Source of the DNA: Lepas anatifera
Lineage: Eukaryota; Arthropoda; Thecostraca; Lepadidae
DNA length: 64,000 nt
Reading direction: 5' to 3'
Assembly (NCBI GenBank): GCA_034440635.1
Contig: JAOTON010001077.1
Coordinates: forward strand, 62,001 to 126,000
Below the pieces are notes generated by a model. The model was not told the DNA's origin. It searched no databases and was given only the letters and a program-made list of their open reading frames with translations. The first letter of the stretch is position 1, and each line of letters begins with the position of its first letter. The translations under genes were made by a program, and so were the position numbers. Shown here one piece after another: positions 1 to 12,600 of the stretch.

Positions 1-86
1 CATAGTGAATGTAAGATTTCAGGGAACTTCAGGAAGGTATAAGTAAGTAACTGAACGCAAATCATCCGTGCAATTAGGCACGTGGC

Positions 87-545
87 CATTGGCAGACGCA
101 GGGGAGGGGCAGGGGCGCCGCCACGGAATTTTCGCACGGGGGACGGACCCGGACTGGTGCTGACCGAGGGAGGGAATTTTGAGCATATTCGGTACCAGAC
201 AGCATTAATGACGATTGATCCAAATTTTTTTTTTGGGGGACGTCCCCCCGTCCCCCCGCTTTCAGAGCCCATGGGGGGACATTCCGGCCATGGCCTCCCA
301 AAGCGCTGGAGGGAGGGCCAAACTATCTTTTGGCCCCCAAACGCTGGACATTTTTTGAAAAAGGTGTTTACACTAGGTCTGTAGAGCAAAAAATTCGCTC
401 CACACCAGGAGAGGGATCATGTACTTGCAGAGGTAGCTTATACTAGGTCTGTCGAGCACCCAAATTATTGTACGTCCCACCCCCCTCCAGGAAGAGAGGC
501 AGGCATGGGTTTCGCCCCCAAAACTCGGGTCTGCGTCCGCCCCTG
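87..545. mobile_element. hAT-like non-autonomous DNA element
   Basis: The ends are imperfect terminal inverted repeats: CATTGGCAGACGCAG on the left, and the complement of CAGGGGCGGACGCAG on the right (12 of 15 match). The element begins CA and ends TG. It is flanked by an 8-bp direct repeat, CACGTGGC (79-86) and CACGTGGA (546-553). Terminus style and 8-bp duplication fit the hAT superfamily. It is GC-rich and encodes nothing recognisable. Positions 110-273 match, in inverted orientation, the element at 51902-52083, so a second element may be nested inside. Confidence 0.6.
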
Positions 546-552
546 CACGTGG

Positions 553-2109
553 AATGCTTTATAGCCATTAACAGGTTTAATGATTCAAATATGGTGCTGT
601 TTGTGGAACAAATGTTGCTTCATGCTGTTTTGTGTTTTGTTTCATATACCTAGCTTCAGAAACCTGTCATGTGTATTTGTACAGTGTCGGAAATAACCGT
701 TGAACGGGTATGCACGACTTCTCAAGAGGCTCGAAGTGCCAATTTTTTTCCATCCGTGGTGCCTTTTGTTCTTAAAATCGTAACTTTCCCCGCCTGTGGG
801 CGAGTTGTTATGTATTAGCGCAGTCGCCTGCTGCGTATCATCCTGAGGATTATTACATTTTCCGCTAGGTGTCTGGTTAGGCGACGTGGTCGCTGAGAAC
901 AAAGGGGATTTCAGGTGAGCTGCCGATCTGTAATGAGTGATATGTGATATTATGATGCATTGGGGTCGTCTTCAAATCTGCTATCTCGAAATTTTATCAT
1001 TGTTGACCTAAGAGAGGGTATAAAGTAAAAAATATTCATTGGAGTCGTCTTCAAATCTGCTACCTCGAAATTTTCATATTGTTGACCTAAGATGGGGTTA
1101 TGTTTTTGTTCAGTTCATTATAAGTCGATAGTGAAAAATATAAATGGTTGACTTTAAGTAAATATTTGACAAATCAAATAAAGAATTCTCGTACCATGTA
1201 TTCTTTCCACAATCTTGAATATTAAATTGAGTTTTTGAATATCTGACCTTCAAAGGTCATGTACGGTTACATGAGCATACAGTGATTACTTTTCCAATAA
1301 CGTCGCACCGCATTGAGACAGAGCTTCTATTTTGTTTTCATTGTGCTGAGCTTGTCACAGTGGCCTAATGATATGTATCATGACTATAACAGGTCACCAT
1401 ATGAGCCTGACCTAGCTTGAGGGCAGGTAATTTTTCCATTTGACGGGGCATGATCACATTATACGTAATTCGATTTACAACGATAAGAGAACTGCAAGGA
1501 TTCCTAAACATTTTCGCTAGCTCCGCACAATAAAAATATATGGGGGAAATCCACAATACCCTGATTTAACACGCGCACTGGAGATGGGACCTCGGGGATC
1601 CCCTATTTTTCCGAGGTTGCCGAAGAACCGCTCGTAGCTGAAAACTGATACTTGGCCACATTGGAGATAATTGAACGCCGCATCGATTGGTTCAATGATT
1701 TTGAAAATCGTTGATAATTGTCAACCGGTGGGGATGCCCATAGTGAGGCATGGGACGCCAGTATTACAGAGTGGGATGTCAAAAGTTGGGAGAGCCAACG
1801 GTGAAACTTTAGAGTGCGTCGGTGGAGTGAAACGAAGGCATTAATGATGCACCGTGGGGACTTCAGTGGGACAAAGCGGGGTTTCAACGGGTTGGTTGTG
1901 CACAGTTAAGTGTCGGAGCGCCGATGGAGAAAAGTAAGACACGAATAATATACCATGCATTATTGGGGACGGAAGTGGTATTAGCCGAATATCAGAATGC
2001 GAGGGCACCAAAAATGAGGTGTGGGGACGCCGATGGAACAAATGATGGCACTTATGATGCACTATGGGGGCACCAGTGACACAGGGCTGATGGTCAACAT
2101 TTGTATGTT
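553..2109. other. Unassigned DNA with a short tandem duplication
   Basis: No exon was recognised. A segment of about 62 bp at 957-1018 is repeated at 1034-1098. Both copies contain GTCGTCTTCAAATCTGCT and end in GTTGACCTAAGA. A related piece lies inverted near 16230-16280, so this is an old dispersed repeat. The rest is AT-rich unique-looking sequence. Confidence 0.5.
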
Positions 2110-2568
2110 TTAAAGGAAATGTGGAACCTTGGTCGAATCCTGGAATTTAGTGTAATTAGGCGTACTTTTAGCCGAAAATAATGAAACCACTCATTGATTT
2201 CTCTGAAAAATGTACAGTAAGCTCAATATTTCGGTTTTTAAAATACTCCTCTAGGAAAATGAATAAATATCTGCCTGTGGATGATGTCATGATCTGGCAA
2301 CCACTATCATACTCGAAACGCTTCAAGGGCTTCGATTGGCTGATGCTCATCGTGATGTCAGCATATGTCGTCACACCAACAGCCATGACAACTGTGGCCT
2401 GCTGCTAAGGGTACGTGAGGAGTACATTGCAGGTAGATTTTAGTTTTTTTCAACGGAAATCTCGAGTTCCAAGACAAATGATACATTGAGTACCGGGGTT
2501 TCCGACTTGCTTTACAACTTGGCTATCTCAGTTAAAATCACGTTATGAAGGTGCCACATTCCCTTTAA
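2110..2568. mobile_element. TTAA-ended MITE, copy 1
   Basis: About 459 bp. It is bounded by inverted termini, TTAAAGGAAATGTGG on the left and CCACATTCCCTTTAA on the right. Two further copies (7394-7850 and 39897-40355) share the whole interior, including a conserved block around GATGTCATGATCTGGCAACC. TTAA at both ends resembles piggyBac-type target sites, although TTAA could also belong to the inverted repeat. There is no transposase. Short open frames on both strands differ between copies and are not genes. Confidence 0.7.
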
Positions 2569-3085
2569 GCAGCAAAATTGTATGACGAGGCGCTGGTATT
2601 TCCGTTAAAGCAGACAAAAGTGGAGCAGGTGAGGCAGCCCCGGGGGCACATTACCACAGAGGATGCACCTCACTAGCAACGAGGTCTACACACTTGGCCA
2701 ACACGACAGAAAAACGAACAAAAAACATTGTATTTACAACATATTTGAAGCTAAGTTCGAGACATAACAATTCCCCGAAGGAAAATACTATCATGCATTC
2801 CACGTATCTAAGCCATATCAAAATCATGGGCACGCATGAGGGCGAAATACGTATATGGATACCGGGCCCATTAGTTATAAATCAGTTTCGAAAATTATCG
2901 GTTCAAGCCTTCGACTATTGTACGACATAGTGCACTGATGGCAGACAAACTTTCAAGTCTCTCGTTTGACTCTTCTGGTAGCCATAATGCCGGGTCTACC
3001 TTTCACGCTGGCCGCAGGCCACAGCCATTCTTATTCAGTCGATTATCAGTCCACTTCCATTTCTCTGGGGCATATCTCAACACTG
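2569..3085. other. 3' flank of the SLC17-like gene
   Basis: This lies downstream of the transporter stop codon on the minus strand and probably includes its 3' UTR. I see no clear AATAAA poly(A) signal in that orientation and no other feature. Confidence 0.4.
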
Positions 3086-6000
3086 TCAGAAAGCAGACTG
3101 CTTTCGGAATTCTTCTCGCACCCTGGGGTCTTCCGCAGTAAGACGCGAGTCCATCGGCGGGGTGTTCCACGGCTGTTCTTCAGCGGAGCCGAACGCGAGG
3201 AACACGGTGTTCCCGAATACCATTATGCCCGCAGCCGTCAGGAACACTGACCTCCAGGTTGTCGGAGAGCGCTGAAACAACACCACACCATTTTGATATA
3301 TATATATATATATCTCCTTCTCTCTCTCTCTCTAGCAGCAGGATCCCAATGATAAATTGATGGTTAATGGCCCGAGCGATATGTTTCTCTGTCCCTTCTA
3401 TTTCTCTGCCTATCTTCTTCCTTTCAACCGAAAGTCGATAAATAAAACACCCCTATGCGATATTATTTGGCATGTTTCGATAGACACTGGGATCGTCTTT
3501 AGCACCAGCAATATATCAACACTTTATAACAATCGGATATCGTTCGGAAATCTGTCCATGGGAACCTAAAAACGGGGCACTTGAATGATAAATTCACTAA
3601 GAATGAAGTAAAATTACGTGAGACACTTTGAAGAAGGTGATCTACTAATAATGACCTACGGCTGAATTAACGTAATACCCACCCTTTCAAACGTAACAAT
3701 GGACTGAGAACCAATATTCATATACGGTTCTTAGTGGTAGGTACTACATATGAATATGCAGACAGATGACAACATCGCAGGAAAATCAATCGCACAGAAA
3801 AGTAAAATTAGGAAGCAGATTATGCAGATTATTTAAGCAGAGAACCAGAAACATAAACCAGTTTCTGTTATAAAAGCTGCGAAACATTATACAATATGAA
3901 TATGCTCGGGCACCTAACGATCAGTGTCTCATATACTGACATATACATATACATACCTATATATATATTAGGCCATGTCGTGATCACCACTTTTTCACAG
4001 GATCTTTGATTACCGGGTGTTTTCTAATGTATTGATGGCCGCTGATCACGATTTTCTGGTCGAAAGTTTCGAATTCGAAAAATATTTGCCCGCGCAAGCG
4101 GTTTGAAATTCTTCCGGTTTGCCAAAATTTCGATGTTTTCATATCTCACGGATAATACAAGGCAACTGATGTATTCAAAAGGCCCCAGAACTTTAAAACC
4201 ATTGAAACTGAACAATTTCAAACCTTTTTTGACTCCTTGAAATATATACTTACCCGAAAAAGTACCTTAGAAAGACGGGGATGTTTGAGCTTAAAAAGAT
4301 GATAATAGATGGCGCGCATGACGCAGCCGTCAACCACTGTCCCGCTACGTCGCTTATGTCACGAAGCTATTAGCCAAAGGAGCTGGATATAGGATTTGAG
4401 CCTATTTTGAATTCGATGAATGAACATTTACCTTCACAAGATGATCTAGGTTTCTCTCGCTTGCAGTTTTAAATATTATTGGTAATGGTTGCTTTCAAAG
4501 CAGGTCCAATTCAGATCAGCTAGCCAGCCTATATAGATTAGGTATCTAAGCATGTAGTCACTGCGGATCAATTTCAAGTATTAAAATGTATGCAAGAGCC
4601 AGTCGATTATATTTAGATTGGTCTTGCTATCACTAGCAAGAAGAATACCGCATTTCGGGAAAAATGAAGTTACACCACACCTAGCGCCGCCGTCAAGCCG
4701 CTTAACATGATTCACATGCATGCTGCCGCTTAACCAGCTCTCGATTGGGGCTGACGTTGTCGGTCACATTATGATGCTGCGGCTTGAAGAGATGGAGGCC
4801 AGGAAAGTGAACGAATTTCGCGTTTCAATAGCTTGAAAATTCGAACCGACCGCTGATGAGGTTGTCGAGACTTACAGAAGAGCATCTGTGCCAGCAAGAA
4901 ACAAGTACAAAGTTCGCTGTGAAATAAGGAAGCACCGTAACCTGAAGGAAGCGATCAGAAGGCGTTTACAAAACATGAAGGTATCGTAAGCACGGACAAA
5001 ACATGACCACATTGTTTGACATATAAAGCAGAGCTTTACCATCAAAGGCATCGGCAAATAGAGCATTTCTGGAAGACCAACGAGAAGCACAGAGGTTGTA
5101 TATTGGGGGCTTGGATGCTGTCGTGACAGACCATTGGAGAGGGCAGCAGCTGCGGCAACCCACTGCTGCTGCCGCCAATAAGGCCTGATCGGGAGGCCGG
5201 CTCGTCCGTATTCGAGCACAATAATATGACAATCACCCGGACAAGTCTATAAACGACTTCCGTGTCATTTAGAAATAAGTTTTCTTTCCGAGATTGATTT
5301 ATACCTGCCAGAGCCTGATCGCGTGCGGCGTGTTAGCAGCTGGTGTGATGCTACAAATAGGAAGCTCGCTGCTGCATATACCACCAGCGGTCGCTGTCAA
5401 TGGTGCTGTTGCGTTCTGACGCAGCTTTGGCTCCGTCAGAACGCAACATCCGGAGAACTCCTGGTAGCCACAACGACAGCAGCAGTGGCTTGGCTCAGCT
5501 GCTGCCGTCTCCAATGGTCTGTCACGACTGCATCCAAGCCACCAATATACAACCTCTGTGCTCACCGCTGGTCTTCCAGAAATGTTCTGTTTGCCGATAC
5601 TTTTGATGGTAGAGCTCTGTTTGATATTTCAAACAATGGTGTCATGCTTTGTCCATGCTTACAATATCTTCATGTTTTGTAGGCGCCTTCTGATCGTTTC
5701 CTTCAAATTATAAAGCTTCCTTATTTCTCAGCGAACTTTGTACCTGTTTCTTGCTGGCACAGATGCTCTTCTGTAAGTCTCGGTAACTTCATCAGCGGTC
5801 GGTTCGAATATTGAAGCTATTGAAACATGAAATTCGTCCGCTTCCCTGGCCTCAGTCTCTTCAAACCGCAGCATCATAATTCGACCGACAACGGCATGTA
5901 TTGACGGCAAGCTGGGTGTCGTGCAGCTTCATTTTTCCCGAAATACGGTATTCTCCTTGCTTGTGGTAGCAAGACTAATCTGAACATAATCGACTGGCTC

Positions 6001-6621
6001 TTGCATACATTTTAATACTTGAAATTTTTCCGCAGTGACTACATGCTAAGATACCTAATCTATATATGGCTGGCTCATCCTAATTGGACCTGCTTTGAAA
6101 GCAACCATTACTAATTATATTTAAAACTGCAAGCGAGAGAAATCTGGATCATCTTATGAAGGTAAATGTTCATTCATCGAATTCATAATAGGCTCAAATC
6201 CTATATCCAGCTCCTTTGGCTAATAGCTTCTTGTCATAAGCGACGTAGCGGGACACTGACTGACGGCTGCGTCATGCGCGCCATCTATTATCATCTTTTT
6301 AAGCTTAAACATCCCTGTCTTTCCAAGGTACTTTTCCAGGTAAATATATATTTCAAGGAGTTAAAAAATGTTTCAAATTGTTCAGATTGAATGGTTTTAA
6401 AGTTCTGGAGCCCTTCCAATACATTAGTTGCATTTTATGGTCCGTGAGATATCAAAACATCGAAATTTTGGCAAACCGGAAGAATTTCAAACGGCTTGCG
6501 CGGGCAAATATTTTTCGAATTCGACATTTTCGACCAGAAAATCGTGATCAGCGGCCATAAATACATTAGAAAACACCCGGTAATCAAAGATCCTGTGAAA
6601 AAGTGGTGATCACGACATGGC

Positions 6622-6667
<46 letters not shown>

Positions 6668-9600
6668 TCTATATAACGGTGCGTATCAGGGAATCGCTCC
6701 CACGCCTTCTCCAGTGCATTGCCACCGCACAGATTTCTGAGTAGCGGGTCGAAGCCCGACGCTCCACAAACTGCACTACCGGGGCAGTAAAACGAATATT
6801 TTACTTCTTGTAGCCGAAAATGAAATAAAAATTTAAGTCAGCAGGGCTCAGGCCCAAACAGTGTTTAAAATCTGAAGTTTTTTGCCTCAAGTTAGTAGTT
6901 TCAAACTTCAATAGTTTCAACTCCAAGTTTTTTTAGCTTTCAAGTTTAAGGTAGAATTTTAAATGATACTGAGTAAGGTGATAAGAATAAAAAAGAAGAA
7001 TATTCATCATCATCATCATCATGATTAGCCAGAGCGACGCTGACTTGCCGTGAGTTTCTAGCTCTTCTAACTTCTGAGACAAACCAGTTAACCCTGCAGC
7101 ATCTGGGCACCCTCGGGGTGGATATGAAAATGATTGACTCAGTGACATGTCTTGATATATACAAGTACGGCCCAGCCCCAATATCTCAAGTCAAGGCATA
7201 TCTTACCGACTCCAGTAGCTCGTAGCCGGCTTGAAGTGGCGCCAACACACCCGCGCAGGTCGCCACAGCATTGGTTATCCCCATCAGCGTCCCGGCAAAA
7301 TTTGGCGCCAAGTCCATGTGGTTTATGTTGTATCCTGCAAAGAATGAATTGTTGCTTGAAAAGTGGAAACAAGAATCACCTGAGTTTTAACATTTAAAGG
7401 GAATGTGACACTTTGGTCGAATCCTGGAATTTAGTGTAATTAGGGGAACTTTTAGCCGAACATCAAGGAGAAGTCAATTATTTCTCTGAAAAATGTACAA
7501 TAAGCTCAATATTTTGATTCTTAAAATGCTCCTCTAGGGAAAGAAAGAAATATCTGCCTGTGGATTATGTCATGATCTGGCAACCACTACCATATTCAAT
7601 ACGCTTCAAGGGCTTTGATTGGCTGATACTTACTGTGACGTCAGCATATGTCGTCACACCAACAGCCATGACAACTGTGGCCTGCTGCTAAGGGTACATG
7701 AGGGGTACATTTAATATAGGTTTTAGCTTTTTTCTACGGAAATCCGAGTTCCAAGACAGATGATATATTGAATACCGGGTTTTCTGGCATGCTTTACAAC
7801 TTGGCTATCTCAGTTAAAATCACGTTACGAAGGTGCAACATTCCCTTTAAGTACGTAGCAATTGGATTCCATTTTTTCTTCGACACTGTTGCGACACCTG
7901 AAAGTAAATCACTATTGACCTGCAGCCTGCTAGAGACTAAACTCCAGCATCACCACCGATATTTCCCCTGTGACATGCACTGTGAGAACTAGTCGTCTGT
8001 CCGTACCTGAGAGGGTGGCGCCGTCGAAGGCCACCGCCAGGACCAGCATTGTCATCACCAGCACGTCGTTGCAACCGGCGTAAGAAACTGTCACCAGGCA
8101 CGCTGCCGGAATGAAAAAACCTGCCGAAGAAATAAGACAGAACGACATTTTTAAGAATTGTGAATGACGCCCCGCGCTCTCGCCTTCATGTGCAGCTTTA
8201 ACAAAAGCGCAACCAAGATTTTCGTTTGTGGGACCGGCTGACGAAGGAGGGAGGGGGGGGAGTTGGGCAGCAGGCTGATGGGGGGGATGGCACGTCACGC
8301 GCGAGATTTCTTTCCCTGGCAAGGGGGTGGAAATTTCGGAACAGGGGCGGCTTGAATCACATATTGGGTGAATGTTTCAACACAAGGCCGCACGCTATGA
8401 GCAGGGGCGGCAAGGTGAGAGTAGAACTGGTACTAAAAGTCAGATCAAGGCTCATTTCTGTCTCGATGGGCACCTGCACTGATCCGTTATTACCAAAATC
8501 CATCTCGGGGGCCTTTGGGCCCGACCTGACCGGGGGTGGCCCCTTGGAGTCTAAGCATTGAGAAGGGGGCGGGCCTGCTGCCCCCCCCTTGGGTGCGCTA
8601 TTGAGCTTCCGTGCAACAACATCGGTGGAAACAAGCGTATCGAGCATGGTCAGGACATAGTGACATATTTTGCCATATCGACATCTAGACATATAGACAT
8701 ATAGACATATTATTTAGACATATAGACATAGGACATATTTTGATCTTTAGAGTGTAGGGAAATTTAATATAGAGGGCTTTGGCTTAAGTAAAATATGCCA
8801 AGAGTACTAAAGAATAAATGTCAGTAGTGGTTTCTTGACACGGTCTACCAAACTGCTATCTCAGTTCAAACCTTGTAATAAAATTGGCAAACTTCCTTTA
8901 AATCAAATAGAGCGATACTGTAGCAATACAAAATAATGGGATAACAAATTGTCAATGAGTCAACGCAACTTCTTATATTGAGGTGCAAACTGACCAATGG
9001 AGTTGCAGAGTTTTCGGTTGGCGCCGAGACTGAGTCTGCCGCTGGTTTGGAGCCAGTCGGCAGCTGACGCCGTCATCAGTGCCACCACCACCTTGGCCAG
9101 CTGAGGCAGCGCCGAAAACATGGCGTTCTGGCAACCCACAAACACATGGCGTCCAATTAAAGTAGCCCCTCTGCTGCTGAATAAGCTGATTAGCTTTTTT
9201 TGTTACCATTGGTGCCGTAAACATTCGACAAAAACAGACTCATCTGCGTTTTTACCCTCCTACAGTGAATTCGACGAGACATTAAGTAATCTGACTCGTA
9301 CGGTTTTCGCTCCAGATGCACCTGTTGAAGGCCTTCTATAACAAGTCTCTCCGCCCTTGGAGGTACATACATACCTTTGACGCAGACCCATTCGGGCCGA
9401 AACCATGGCGAATATCCTAACGATAAATCTGATCTGAGAACAGATTCATGTTGAAACCGAAAACTAACAAATTGACACGCCTGGTATAAGCGAGCAACAA
9501 TGTAGAAATCAGAACCACATCTAGAAGATTCGGATCTGCAAACGCGGCCTTCTCTGCCTCTCCATGGAAAGTTGCTGACTGGAAGTCACGATCCTTTCTC

Positions 9601-12600
9601 ACCGTGTTGAGTGGGTAATGCAGAACGGTGCTGATGTAGGTTGGAAGCTCCGTCATGATGAGGTAGTCTCCCCAATTATTGCAGAAATGCACCACTATGA
9701 GCGCCAGGAAAGGTCGCGTGGTCAGAGCTTGGCGCCAAGGAAACGCTGCCAGAACCTGTACCGAAATACTCTCAGTGAGCACACAATTATAGGATGGTAT
9801 ACCGAAAACCTGTTTTCCAAGAATCGTATGCAGATGCACACAACGATCTCCATACATCGCATTATGCGTCGATAGGTCATAGTATAAATATTTAGAAATA
9901 TATTGCACTCGACAATTTTAAGCAATATCATTCTGAATGACTTAACAACTGAAGTCATCATACTCAAGGGGAGGAAAATATTTCGGCGTTTTTTATCCTG
10001 GGTTGTAAGTCAAATTATTTCGAATTATTGGTATTTCTACATCAGTGGGTGACTCCGACATCGCTTTGAATCTTATTAAAGTTACCATATGCCTTCACTT
10101 TAAAATGCCTCCCCTACCACTCTCTCCGCTCAATGAGGTGACGGATAATTTAGACAGAATCTGTGCGCCAAAAGCGGGGAGCCATGGTCCAACAAGAAAT
10201 GGGAGTGAATTGTATATGGATGTATGTTTGCCGGAGGAAACATCAAAGACGCATTTAGCGAAGGTAAAGTGGTGCGCCATACCTACCTAGCGACCGGCAC
10301 CTACTCACGCTGCTATCGTCCTGGTTGGTGAGCGTGTGGATGTAGACCCGCTCCCGGAAGGTGATCCGGGGGTGTTGCGACGGGGTCTCGTGGGCAAACA
10401 CCACCCAGAAGCCACACCACACCAGGCTGACACCGCCCGTCACGTAGAATATCGCCTGAGAACGGTGAGTGCGGCCTAAGCAGATACATTGCTTCATCAC
10501 GTCATATTTAAGAGAATGTAAATTGCATGCATCAATTCAGTCCAGTCTGGACCGGTGAAATGGTGAAGTTCCGAGTTTGAATACATGTGAATAAGAGTGT
10601 TTATACGTTTTTAGTCTCATCATGTTCCCTCTGAAATGCTTGTATGGATCTAACGCAATACAAAATGTTGAGTATCGGGTTTAGACGCAGAGTTAGGGAC
10701 AAGGGCCCGTGCAGCCAAACCAAGCCGCCAAAATGTAAAGTTCCTAATCATCCACTCTGCTGCATTGCAAGCCAACAATTTGCCAATGAATATTCTGCCG
10801 AACAATCAGAGTATCTTAACATATTTCTGTGCTTTAAATTCTTACTGATAGAAATCATACCTGGTCATGTGCAGCTTTGATACCACACGCTCAATTGATA
10901 CAGTAACACAGCTGCATTGGATTTTGTTTAACAGTGGGAAGGTAGGCTAGCAGTACATGCGTGACAAATGGGCCCCATTTTTTTTTAACAGAGTCAGCCC
11001 TGGTCTCACCTGCCAGCCTCCTGCCCAGTGCCATCCAGAGAGAGGTCCGGCCACCAGAATTGTGGTAGCTGCTCCCAGCTGTTTACCTGCGCAAACGCGG
11101 TGTGAACATGTGCTTCCAGTTATTAATGAGCAGAGACTTTTTAAATTGCTATCACAGTCATCATTGGTATGGCAGTAAACATACAAACACATTGTTAACA
11201 TAACATTGTTTACATTTAAAACAATGTTAGGGAATATGTGGGGAAACAAATGCTGATTGGAGTTATGCTTCCAAAAAATATACCATAAAACTTGAAAAAT
11301 TTGTAAAATTTTTGGGTCCACCTCCAAAGCTCCTGTAATTATAACTTATTTCAAGTACCTGACAGGAGCCGCATTAACCTTCATAGCGTTCGCACAAAAC
11401 CAGGTATCCAAGGATAAAAGTAATCAAAATAGCTCTGATCATTGACAGAGACGTTGCTCCGGTCATTGACAGAGACGTTGAACAGGAGTGGGGCCAATGA
11501 AGATCTTTGAAACACACTGACCTGGCTTAATGAGAGGATTTTGCGCCTGCTGCTGTGGTCGAAAATTGACACGCTCTTGGAATGGCCTCTTAGATAGGAG
11601 AGAAACCAATCAGTATCATTTCCGTAAAGCTCTAATTTGGTGAAGAAAAAAACACTTTGAGAGTTTAATGATATCGAATGCCTTACTTAAATCGAGCAGG
11701 CAAATAGCAGAGACTCCTTGATCCATGACATAAATTTGATCAGAAACACCTAGTTACTAAGTTTTGGTAGGATGGAGGGGTCTGATGTTATGATATCATG
11801 CTCTGTGGGAGATATTACCTGGTTTCTGGACAGACATGAGTAGAGCTGTCGCTGCATAATTTGTTCAACGATTTTTCGAGAACTGGGACCAATGAAATAG
11901 GTATGGGTAAATGCATAAGTGTCGCCACCGGCAAAAAGTGGGGGGCCAGCCAAACTTCAACCCGATGCTGACAGAAAACTTTCAACGTCAGGACCAAAAA
12001 CTGTTCAAATTTGGGCTCTTCGTTGCCTCCCGCAGCGGCTGGATATAATAATGTCCGGTTTTCTCTCATTTTGACTGAGATCAGGAAATTTTTGGCCAAA
12101 AGTGGGGGGCCAGGCCCTCCCTGGCCCCCCTTTTCCGACGCGTATGGGTAAATGGTTTTCAAGCATCAAATATCACCCGGTAGACAGCTTCACAAATATT
12201 TGCCTCTTCAAGTACGAGCTTAGAAAACACTGCTGGAGGGAGAGCTAGGTGGCTTTATACATGACGCTATGCGAAAACAAAACGATCGAGATCATGAGAG
12301 CGTAGTGGCTGGAACAGAATCTGGAGGTTTAGAAACAAATTTTTATAAAATCCCGGCGAGGACCGCCACTGCAAGAAGAACAAGGCAAAGCATTGATGAA
12401 GGCACAGGCTGACGACAGACTCACCAGCGTAGACGAAGCTGCTGATGCGACTGCGTTCGTTCGGTGGGACCCAGCGGGCCAGCAGACAGTGGATGGAAGG
12501 AGCCGATACACCCTGGCGGTGTTCAAGTGCTTAGATAGCAACACCTGTCACACAATGGACTTACAAACAGTGTAGGAAGCCCTCTAGGAGATTATTACAG

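Noticed and set aside
4850..4880. Hammerhead core CTGATGAGG in the foldback
   Set aside because: No GAAA or stem II follows at the right distance; a chance match.
12393..12575. 60-codon plus-strand open frame
   Set aside because: It is antisense to the 88-nt SLC17 exon at 12425-12512, whose family motif and splice phases are decisive.
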